A DNA stretch of 25,849 nt, from IMG/VR virus record IMGVR_UViG_3300021963_000584, positions 1-25,849 of that record. One strand, given 5' to 3'. The number at the start of each line of letters is the position of its first letter. Positions within the stretch are counted from its first letter, which is position 1. Shown here one piece after another: positions 16,012-21,870 of the stretch. The notes under the pieces are model-generated. The model was not told the origin of the DNA. It worked only from the letters and a program-made list of their open reading frames with translations, and did not search any database. Made by a program: the position numbers and the translations under genes. This DNA comes from a virus.

Positions 16012-19000
16012 ATGGCTGATAATATAAAAAAGATAATACAAATTGAATTTCAAGTCAATAACGCACCTGTACAACAATTCGAAGGTACGCTTGACGAAGT
16101 TATTGCAAAAGTCGCTGAAGTTGAAGAAGCAATTAGTACGCTTCCAGATGCTGAATTAAAATTAAAGGTTGATGGTGTTGAAAAGACCACCAAAGAACTT
16201 AAAGACTTAGAACAGCAAACCAAGAAAACTGATAAAGCCATGGATGGCTTAGGTAAAGAAACTGGTGACTTATCCAAAAGCTTTGCTGACATATATGGTG
16301 AAGCGCAACCCCTTACAGGTAAGCTTGGTGAAATTGAAGACCGTTTATATGCGTTAGCTGATGCTGGTAAAACAAACACCAGTGAATTTGCCACTTTAAC
16401 AGCTGAAGCTGGTAGGTTAAGAAAAGCGCAGATCGATGTGGACCTTGCTGTCGATAGTGCAGCTAAAACCATCGGTCAAAAGATGGGTGGCGCATTAAAC
16501 GCTGCTGCTGGTGGCTTTGCTGTTGCACAGGGTGCAGCTGGTTTATTTGGTTCAGAAAATGAAAAGGTTGAAAAAGCTTTATTGAAGGTTCAAAGTGCTT
16601 TGGCAATTGTATCTGGTATCACCGCATTCCGTGAAAACAAAAAAGATATTGCTGGTTTAGTAACAAGCTTTGGCAACCTTTCAAATGGTATCGGTGGTGC
16701 CATAGCTAAAATGCTTGGTTTTGGTACAGCTAGTGCTGTTGCTGGGGCTGAAGCTGAAGCTGGCTTTGCCGCTGCATCAACTGGTGCAAAAGGTTTTTCT
16801 GTTGCTTTGACCGCAACTGGTATTGGTGCCATCATTGTTGGTATTGGTGTTGCCTTGGCTGTTGTTGCAGCTTATTGGGATGATATAACCAAAGCTGTTT
16901 CTGGTGTATCTTCAGCTGAACGTGATAGTCTTGAAAAAGCTAAAGCTAATACCACTGAACAACAACGTAAATTGGATAACTTAAATTCCCAAGATGAAAC
17001 GTTAAAAGCGCAAGGTAAAAGCGAAGAAGAAATTCTAGCTTTAAAAAAGCAACAAACACAAAAGGTATTGGATGCCACCAAACTTGAACAAAATAAAGCT
17101 GACCAAATTGCTAAAGCTGAAATTGAACAGGCTAAAAGAAACAATAAGATATTACAATTTATTGTAAGGGCTGGTATTGAAGGTGCTACCTTAATGTTAA
17201 GGTTATTAGCATTACCAATTGATGCCGTTATTGAAGCTGTTAATATTGCCAGTGAAGCGTTAGGACTTGGTAAAGCAATTGACTTTAACATCAACGCCAA
17301 AATTAGTGATATAAACGCTTCATTAGCTAAGGGTGCTGCTGACTTATTTATTGACCCAGCTGAACTTGAAGCTGAACGCCAAAAAACATTAAAGACTAAT
17401 GAAGAAACTAATATAGCGCTTCAAAACCAACTTGACGGTTTCGATAACCAAATTAAGGATAAGAAAAAACAAAAAGGGCAAGAAGCTGCAAAAGCCACTG
17501 CTGACCTTAATAAAAAAATTATTGACGAAACAAAAAGACATAATGCTGAATTAGCAAAAATTGCTGAAGATGCAACCAAGTTAGCATTGGAAAAAAGAAA
17601 GCAAGAAGCAAAGACATTGCTTGACGAATTGGCTATAGACCAACAATTGGAAATGAACGCTTTAAAGAAAGGTTATGATGACCAAATTAAAGCTGCCACC
17701 GATGCTGGAAAAGAAATTCAAAAACAAATTGCTGGTGGTAAAGATGCTGAGGGTAAAGCTTTAAGCAAAGCGCAATTGGACGCATTGAAAAAACAGGTTC
17801 AAAACTACAATGATGAAGTTGTTAAACTTACCGCAAATAGAACCCAAGCTGTAACAAACTTGGAAGTAACTCAAGGTGAAAAGACAAAAGAAATATTGGA
17901 TGACACCTTAAAGGAACAACAAGCTTATAATGAAGAAGTTTATGGTTTGACACTGGAATTGGTTAACGCACAAACTGACCTTGAAAATAAAGCTTTGGCT
18001 GAAAAGTTAAAACAATACGGTTTCACCGAAGAACAAATTGCTGCCATCCAAAAGAAAAGAAAGGATGCTGCTGGTGATGAATTTACACAAAACATCAAGA
18101 AGCTTGAAAGTGATAAAGCATATTTCGATGCCCTTGCAAAGATATACAACGATGATACTTTAAACCAAGAACAAAGAGCTAAGGCAATTGAAAAACTTGA
18201 TAAGAAAAGAACAGCTGATGCTTTAACAAATGAATTGGTTATTTTAAAAAGCAAACAAAAAGCTGGTGAAGAAGAAACAAAGGGATACAAAGAAAGGGCT
18301 GCCAGAATAGCTGAAATTGAAGCACAACAAGCACAAACATCTGTTGAAACAACTGAAGATGCTGAAGCTAAAAAACAAAAAGCTAAAGAAGAAGCTTTTG
18401 ATAGGGCGGTTGAATTAGCGAATGCGTTGGCGGATCTGGCGCAAGCCTTGCTTGAAATTGAAACAGCACGTATTGAAAGCGAATATGAAAAACGTGCTAA
18501 TGCACAACAAGATAGAACCGATAGGTTATTAGCAAATGATGAATTAACCGCTGAACAACGTACTGAAATTGAAAGAATGGGTGCTGTTGAAAGTGCAAAA
18601 ATTGAAGAAGAAAAACAAGCTAAGTTAAAAGATATTCAAAAGAAACAAGCTGATGTTCAATTTGCAATTACAGTTGCTAATATTATCGCACAAACTGGTC
18701 TAGCTTTAGCTGAAGCGGCTACATATTTAAGTAACCCAGTTACAGCACCACTTTATCCAGTTATCGCTGGTTTAATTGCTGGTATTGGTGCAGTTCAGTT
18801 AGCTACAGCTACAGCACAAAGAGCTGCTGTTCAAGGTTTAGCACGTGGTGGTATGGTTTATGGTCCTGGTGGGCCAACTGATGACCTTATCCCAGCGATG
18901 TTATCAAACGGTGAAGCTGTAATTAACGCAAGTGCTGTATCAAAGTTTGCCCCTGTTTTATCAGCGATAAACCAAAGTACTGGTGGTGCACCTATCAAAC

Positions 19001-19179
19001 CACGTTTTGCTGCTGGTGGTATTGTAACACCTAACCCAGGTCAAGTTACTGTAAGCAATATAAATGACATTGCAGCGGTTGCTGGAACATCGGCTGTTAG
19101 GGCTTATATCTTAGAAGCAGATGTTACGTCTGAAAGCGCAAGAAACGCAAGAATAACTAGACAGTCTAGAATTAAATAA
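16012..19179 (+). CDS. Tail tape measure protein
   Basis: The 1055-residue protein has the usual plan: a basic/acidic coiled-coil N-terminus (LKDLEQQTKKTDKAMDGLGKETGDL), a Gly/Ala-rich segment (MGGALNAAAGGFAVAQGAAG), hydrophobic helices (about residues 260-290, VALTATGIGAIIVGIGVALAVV; 385-410), very long charged coiled coils in the middle, and a third hydrophobic stretch near the end (ITVANIIAQTGLALAEAATY). The C-terminus has the signature GGMVYGPGGPTDDLIPAMLSNGEAVIN, and FAAGGIV, common in tape measure proteins of Gram-negative phages. It sets the tail length; by the usual rule of about 0.15 nm per residue, the tail would be roughly 150-160 nm. The hydrophobic helices may form a membrane channel during DNA entry. 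Confidence 0.93.
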   Translation: MADNIKKIIQIEFQVNNAPVQQFEGTLDEVIAKVAEVEEAISTLPDAELKLKVDGVEKTTKELKDLEQQTKKTDKAMDGLGKETGDLSKSFADIYGEAQPLTGKLGEIEDRLYALADAGKTNTSEFATLTAEAGRLRKAQIDVDLAVDSAAKTIGQKMGGALNAAAGGFAVAQGAAGLFGSENEKVEKALLKVQSALAIVSGITAFRENKKDIAGLVTSFGNLSNGIGGAIAKMLGFGTASAVAGAEAEAGFAAASTGAKGFSVALTATGIGAIIVGIGVALAVVAAYWDDITKAVSGVSSAERDSLEKAKANTTEQQRKLDNLNSQDETLKAQGKSEEEILALKKQQTQKVLDATKLEQNKADQIAKAEIEQAKRNNKILQFIVRAGIEGATLMLRLLALPIDAVIEAVNIASEALGLGKAIDFNINAKISDINASLAKGAADLFIDPAELEAERQKTLKTNEETNIALQNQLDGFDNQIKDKKKQKGQEAAKATADLNKKIIDETKRHNAELAKIAEDATKLALEKRKQEAKTLLDELAIDQQLEMNALKKGYDDQIKAATDAGKEIQKQIAGGKDAEGKALSKAQLDALKKQVQNYNDEVVKLTANRTQAVTNLEVTQGEKTKEILDDTLKEQQAYNEEVYGLTLELVNAQTDLENKALAEKLKQYGFTEEQIAAIQKKRKDAAGDEFTQNIKKLESDKAYFDALAKIYNDDTLNQEQRAKAIEKLDKKRTADALTNELVILKSKQKAGEEETKGYKERAARIAEIEAQQAQTSVETTEDAEAKKQKAKEEAFDRAVELANALADLAQALLEIETARIESEYEKRANAQQDRTDRLLANDELTAEQRTEIERMGAVESAKIEEEKQAKLKDIQKKQADVQFAITVANIIAQTGLALAEAATYLSNPVTAPLYPVIAGLIAGIGAVQLATATAQRAAVQGLARGGMVYGPGGPTDDLIPAMLSNGEAVINASAVSKFAPVLSAINQSTGGAPIKPRFAAGGIVTPNPGQVTVSNINDIAAVAGTSAVRAYILEADVTSESARNARITRQSRIK

Positions 19180-19188
19180 AATTATAAC

Positions 19189-19196
19189 TATATTTA
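19189..19196 (+). promoter_or_regulatory. TATATTTA box upstream of prohead protease gene (candidate late promoter)
   Basis: The octamer is in the 21-base gap after the tape-measure gene and ends 4 bases before the ATG. Initiation 4-5 bases downstream would begin on the ATG itself, giving a leaderless message. Confidence 0.45.
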
Positions 19197-19200
19197 TAAT

Positions 19201-20238
19201 ATGGAATACCAAAGACCAATATACGACATTAGCATTAAGGAAGCCTTACATTTGGGGGTTGATGAAGTGGCATTTGTACACGACCCTGCGATGCAAGAAT
19301 TATTTGTGGCAATGGCCAACGAAATAACAAAACTATTATTATCTGAAGATGATAAGATGATAGTTACAGGACCAGCATTGGTTCCAGATAAACTTATCTA
19401 TCGTGTTCACCCAAAGACAGGTGCTGAATATTACATCCGTTTTAGTGAAGAAGTAATTCAACAAATTGTGCAAAGATATTTCACCCAAAACCGTCAAATT
19501 CATTTCAACCTGGAGCATAATAAAGAAAATGACGTACAAGGGGTTATTTTGGAAAGCTGGATAGTGGAAGACCCATCGATGGATAAAAGTGCTGCAATGG
19601 GCTTTAAACAGCTTCAAAAAGGTACATGGATGATAAGTGTTAAAGTTCAAAGTAAAGAATTCTGGAATGACTATGTAAAAACTGGTAAGGTTCGTGGGTT
19701 TTCAATAGAAGGTGCATTTGGTCAAAGCCTTGCTGAAGCAATGGCAAACCAGGAATTGGTTGAACCACATTCTGGTGAACACCAGGATGAATTTATTCCA
19801 CGTTGTGTTGCATATCATGTTGATAAAGAAAATATGGACCCCGATCAGGCAACAGCCATTTGCTATACCAAGTGGGATGAAAAGCTTAGGGTTGGTGAAA
19901 AAATTGGTTATGACTTTGATGGTACCATCAGCACCCGTATAGGCCAGGCAATGGCTGAAAAGGATATTAAGTCTGGTTCAACCGTTTACATCATATCAGC
20001 ACGTTCATCTGCATCTGGTATGTATAGAATTGCTGACAAACTTGGAATACCGCATGACCGTGTATTTGCGATGGGTGGTAACTTGGCTAAAGCTGAAAAG
20101 GTTAAAGAACTTGGTTTGGATACATTCTATGACAATAACAGAATGGTAAGACGTTTGCTTCCACGTGGTGTAGGTGTTAACTTCACCTTAAGTGAACAGG
20201 AAATTGAAATACTAATTAAAGCTGCGATAGAAGCATAA
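19201..20238 (+). CDS. Prohead protease (XkdF-like S78-type) fused to a HAD-like domain
   Basis: This 345-residue protein has two linked parts. Residues about 50-185 read as a phage serine prohead protease: MIVTGPALVPDKLIYRVHP, IHFNLEHNKEND (candidate catalytic H106), VILESWIVEDPSMDKS, GTWMISVKV, and GFSIEGAFG with candidate catalytic S168. Such proteases mature the head by cutting scaffold and capsid. Next comes DEFIPRCVAYHVDKENMDPDQATAICYTKW (about 197-225), a motif found at the end of phage head proteins and of unknown function. Residues 236-345 have HAD phosphatase motifs: DFDGT (238-242), ISARS with S266, K297/K300, and YDNN (310-313). The protease part is usually encoded beside the portal or capsid gene; here it follows the tape measure. 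Either the HAD part is active on a nucleotide or phosphopeptide, or it is structural. Confidence 0.85.
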   Translation: MEYQRPIYDISIKEALHLGVDEVAFVHDPAMQELFVAMANEITKLLLSEDDKMIVTGPALVPDKLIYRVHPKTGAEYYIRFSEEVIQQIVQRYFTQNRQIHFNLEHNKENDVQGVILESWIVEDPSMDKSAAMGFKQLQKGTWMISVKVQSKEFWNDYVKTGKVRGFSIEGAFGQSLAEAMANQELVEPHSGEHQDEFIPRCVAYHVDKENMDPDQATAICYTKWDEKLRVGEKIGYDFDGTISTRIGQAMAEKDIKSGSTVYIISARSSASGMYRIADKLGIPHDRVFAMGGNLAKAEKVKELGLDTFYDNNRMVRRLLPRGVGVNFTLSEQEIEILIKAAIEA

Positions 20239-20272
20239 AAAAAGTTTCAAAAAAATTTGGTGGATAAGAAAA
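20237..20272 (+). repeat. Inverted repeat, left copy (36 bp identical to 21146-21181 in reverse)
   Basis: The 36 bases, from A7-GTTTC-A7 through TTTGGTGGATAAGAAAA, recur perfectly on the opposite strand at 21146-21181. With mismatches, the match extends to 20286 and 21132. It includes the -33 element and the start of the spacer of the two facing promoters. The arms flank about 900 bp holding the ncRNA candidates and the AlkB gene. Confidence 0.95.
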
Positions 20273-20286
20273 TAGTCGTATCTTTG
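20256..20286 (+). promoter_or_regulatory. Promoter of Bacteroidota type (-33 TTTG, -7 TATCTTTG)
   Basis: TTTG (20256-20259), a 19-base spacer and TATCTTTG (20279-20286) match the Bacteroidota housekeeping promoter (TTTG, TAnnTTTG) perfectly. It points rightward, away from the virion block's last gene and into the convergent gene's end. No protein gene lies downstream on this strand, so it points to a small RNA. A-rich sequence upstream may act as an UP-like element. Confidence 0.8.
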
Positions 20287-20290
20287 TTGG

Positions 20291-20400
20291 GTCGTAAGGA
20301 AACAACGAAGGGCGAGGGTAAGACCACGAAGTAACTCAGAGGTACGTTGCCCAAAATTTCTAAACTTTTTTACAAAAAAAAGGGGCTTTAGGCCCCTTCT
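20291..20400 (+). ncRNA. Candidate small RNA between the convergent blocks
   Basis: A perfect promoter ends at 20286, so transcription should start near 20291 and would run to a T6 tract (20366-20371) or to the palindrome at 20380-20398. No start codon and frame of useful length exists. GC-rich for this genome, it contains a possible H-type pseudoknot: CAACG (20303-20307) with CGTTG (20345-20349), and GGGC (20310-20313) with GCCC (20349-20352), sharing one base. Size would be 80-110 nt. It might base-pair with a host or phage message, or with the convergent AlkB transcript's 3' end. No known RNA family was recognised. Confidence 0.5.
20373..20398 (-). terminator. Terminator of the AlkB-like gene, possibly bidirectional
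   Basis: Arms AAGGGGC (20380-20386) and GCCCCTT (20392-20398) form a 7-bp stem with a 5-base loop. Read leftward it is followed by eight T (the A8 run 20374-20381), a good rho-independent terminator for the leftward gene ending at 20402. Read rightward the T tract is weaker (TTCTGTTATTTT). Confidence 0.85.
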
Positions 20401-20401
20401 G

Positions 20402-20989
20402 TTATTTTATAGTTCTGAATGTTAGGTTTATTCTTGGCTCCGCATTCTTTTGTTTAGGTATGCAGTGTTCCCAGTCCTTTTGCATTTCCTCAGACATTAC
20501 CAATACACTTCTATCTTTTAGTTCGTAAGTGATAGTTTCTTTGGTGTGTTTGTTTCTAATTTTGAATTTGCGTGTACCACCAAATGAGAATGATACGATA
20601 GGCCCAGTCAATTCTGGTTCGTCATCTGAGTGCCATGCAATGCTGTGGTCACCATCTTGGTAGTAGTTACATAGTACAGCGTTAAATTTGTAAAATGGTT
20701 TACCTATTGCAACTGCGGCAACATTATTTAACATACTAAGATATGGTGTCCATTGGTTTGGTTGGCATACTATACCGCTATAGGTATATGTTTTGCCAGC
20801 GTCACCATAGTATGCTTGTAGGCGTGGGATGTTATGGGTTTTGCCATACAATTTTATTGTACGTTGTTCCCACAATAAGTCCCAAGATAATTCAGCGAAA
20901 AAGTCGATGCCGATACCATCCAATAGATGGTCCAAGATAACTACGTTCGCTTCTGCGTAGTTGTTGTCAGCTGTTATTGCATTTTCCAT
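20402..20989 (-). CDS. AlkB-like 2-oxoglutarate/Fe(II)-dependent dioxygenase
   Basis: The 195-residue protein has the full AlkB active site. H120 and D122 (WHSDD) and H175 (WEHCIP) bind iron; R186 in RINLTFR and R192 would hold 2-oxoglutarate. Other AlkB signatures are PRLQAYYGDAGKTYTYSG (residues 55-72), NYYQDGDHSIAWHSDDEPEL and SFSFGGTRKFKIRNK. This spacing is closest to the ALKBH2/3-type branch, which removes methyl groups from 1-methyladenine and 3-methylcytosine in DNA or RNA by oxidation. In phages it may repair alkylated genome or RNA. Its own promoter lies 4 bases upstream of the ATG (start at the ATG itself gives a leaderless mRNA), and a structured RNA transcribed from a second promoter runs into it. 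Length is normal for the family. Confidence 0.95.
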   Translation of the reverse strand: MENAITADNNYAEANVVILDHLLDGIGIDFFAELSWDLLWEQRTIKLYGKTHNIPRLQAYYGDAGKTYTYSGIVCQPNQWTPYLSMLNNVAAVAIGKPFYKFNAVLCNYYQDGDHSIAWHSDDEPELTGPIVSFSFGGTRKFKIRNKHTKETITYELKDRSVLVMSEEMQKDWEHCIPKQKNAEPRINLTFRTIK

Positions 20990-20993
20990 ATAG

Positions 20994-21024
20994 CAAAGAT
21001 AATACTTTTTTCTTATCCACCAAA
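20994..21024 (-). promoter_or_regulatory. Promoter of the AlkB-like gene (Bacteroidota type)
   Basis: On the minus strand, TTTG (21024-21021), a 19-base spacer and TATCTTTG (21001-20994) lie 4 bases before the ATG at 20989, giving a likely leaderless message. The spacer starts GTGGATAAGAAAA, as in the two neighbouring promoters. Confidence 0.85.
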
Positions 21025-21027
21025 CAT

Positions 21028-21127
21028 TATTAGTAATTTAGAATGGGTCTAAATAAGCAAAGTATAAGGCAGGGGTGGTTTTAGACCTTAGTTATCTTGT
21101 GAACAACCACCCTTCCGCTTATTGGAC
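21028..21127 (-). ncRNA. Candidate structured RNA or 5' regulatory leader upstream of the AlkB-like gene
   Basis: A perfect minus-strand promoter ends at 21132; the predicted first base is G at 21127, 4 bases later, exactly where the outer stem begins. Pairings, in + coordinates: AATAAGC (21052-21058) with GCTTATT (21117-21123); GGCAGGGGTGGTT (21068-21080) with AACCACCCTTCC (21105-21116), 11-12 bp with one bulge and one mismatch; and GGTCTAAA (21046-21053) with TTTAGACC (21080-21087), an 8-bp pairing between the hairpin loop and the 3' flank, forming a pseudoknot. It holds no useful reading frame. It is either a free small RNA of about 85 nt or a leader in front of the AlkB gene, which also has its own promoter. 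I do not recognise a riboswitch class. Confidence 0.6.
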
Positions 21128-21131
21128 AGTA

Positions 21132-21162
21132 CAAAGATACAGCTTTTTTCTTATCCACCAAA
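21132..21162 (-). promoter_or_regulatory. Promoter of the structured RNA (Bacteroidota type)
   Basis: Read leftward, TTTG (21162-21159), a 19-base spacer beginning GTGGATAAGAAAA, and TATCTTTG (21139-21132). It is the right arm of the inverted repeat shared with the promoter at 20256-20286. Confidence 0.85.
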
Positions 21163-21181
21163 TTTTTTTGAAACTTTTTTT
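21146..21181 (-). repeat. Inverted repeat, right copy
   Basis: Perfect reverse complement of 20237-20272, including the A-rich upstream region and -33 element of the promoter. Confidence 0.95.
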
Positions 21182-21220
21182 AAAAAAAATAAGAAAGGGC
21201 CAGATCGGCCCTTTCTTATT
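21182..21220 (-). terminator. Rho-independent terminator of the leftward small-gene operon
   Basis: A perfect 14-bp stem has arms at 21188-21201 and 21207-21220 and a 5-base loop. Read leftward it runs into eight T (A8 at 21182-21189, partly inside the stem base). It overlaps the stop codon of the gene at 21219 and insulates the downstream RNA promoter. Confidence 0.92.
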
Positions 21221-21527
21221 ATAACGCTTTTACTAATTCACTGAACTTTGCTTTGGCTAATTCAAGTGTTGGGCAATTGAACGCCCTATCATTACCAAAG
21301 TCATTATCATCTGGATACATGCAGAAGGCACCTTTAGCTGTTTCCATGTATCTGGCTTCAAAGACCACATAGTGGATATTACCATCGTAGTCTACCTGGT
21401 AAATAAAAACTGTTTCAAGATATTCTTCAATTTGGTTATAGTGTATCATCATTCTGATACCTTTTTTCTTATCGTCTGCGATATTACCTTTGCGGTGGAA
21501 TTGTTTAGGTAAGTGATGTAATGTCAT
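21219..21527 (-). CDS. Small hypothetical protein, function unknown
   Basis: The 102-residue protein starts at an ATG that overlaps the stop of the 36-residue gene upstream (ATGA), so it is translationally coupled. A basic N-terminal part (MTLHHLPKQFHRKGNIADDKKK) precedes a beta-rich middle (EYLETVFIYQVDYDGNIHYVVFEARYM) and a C-terminal helix (TLELAKAKFSELVKAL). The pattern Y-x-V-x-Y-D-G-x-x-H-Y-V-x-F-E-A looks like a small beta-sheet fold. I do not recognise a family. Confidence 0.7.
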   Translation of the reverse strand: MTLHHLPKQFHRKGNIADDKKKGIRMMIHYNQIEEYLETVFIYQVDYDGNIHYVVFEARYMETAKGAFCMYPDDNDFGNDRAFNCPTLELAKAKFSELVKAL

Positions 21528-21634
21528 CGTTTGTATTTTTTCGTAGGTTTACGCTTCTTTGTCGGTGGTACTGCACGTTGTTTCAACCCTAATGCTTTGC
21601 GTACAACGCTGTAATTTTTCTTAATTGTTGCCAT
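21524..21634 (-). CDS. Very small basic protein, function unknown
   Basis: ATG at 21634 to TGA at 21524 encodes 36 residues, about 40% lysine or arginine (LKQRAVPPTKKRKPTKKYKR at the C-terminus). It overlaps the end of the upstream gene by 14 bases and the start of the next by 4 (ATGA), so it is well placed in the operon despite its size. The C-terminal polybasic tail suggests nucleic-acid binding or interaction with an acidic partner. Length is below usual annotation limits. Confidence 0.6.
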   Translation of the reverse strand: MATIKKNYSVVRKALGLKQRAVPPTKKRKPTKKYKR

Positions 21635-21818
21635 GGTATTCAGTTAATATATCGACATGTGTATTAATTGCATCTAATAGTGGTTCCAATACTTGGATAT
21701 CGAAGTTTATTACATGCGTTTTGTCTGTGCTGTCAAGTACGAATAGTGTCATTGTTCCACCGTTGGTTGTTGAATTAACAATTTTGGTGATGTTGGTAAA
21801 GATAATTTGTTCTTCCAT
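21621..21818 (-). CDS. Small acidic protein, function unknown
   Basis: The 65-residue protein (MEEQIIFTNITKIVNSTTNGGTM...) reads as a short beta sheet (TMTLFVLDSTDKTHVINFDI) followed by a helix (VLEPLLDAINTHVDILTEYH). It is first in a three-gene operon and has its own promoter just upstream. No family recognised. Confidence 0.65.
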   Translation of the reverse strand: MEEQIIFTNITKIVNSTTNGGTMTLFVLDSTDKTHVINFDIQVLEPLLDAINTHVDILTEYHGNN

Positions 21819-21838
21819 AGTGTTTTTCTTTTATGTTA

Positions 21839-21870
21839 CAAATGTAGTAGTTATTTTTTTACGGTGCAAC
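21839..21870 (-). promoter_or_regulatory. Promoter of the three-gene small operon (Bacteroidota type, weaker)
   Basis: Read leftward: GTTG (21870-21867), a 20-base spacer and TACATTTG (21846-21839), then 20 bases to the ATG at 21818. The -7 element matches TAnnTTTG; the -33 element and the conserved spacer are poorer than in the other four. It overlaps the stop codon of the helicase gene. Confidence 0.65.

Noticed and set aside
16050-18290. Long antisense frames opposite the tape-measure gene (81 to 142 residues)
   Set aside because: They are Ser/Leu/Ala-rich shadows caused by biased codons on the coding strand (GCT, GAA), without operon context or motifs.
20320-20352. A tRNA-like stretch (GTAACTCAGAGGTA) resembling a D-arm in the orphan small RNA
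   Set aside because: The D-stem partner does not pair, there is no T-arm GTTCGA motif or anticodon arm, and no acceptor stem of 7 bp. It is chance resemblance.
21043-21087. Short frame of 13 codons on the + strand in the structured-RNA region
   Set aside because: Too short, no leader or neighbour, and it runs opposite to the promoter's direction.
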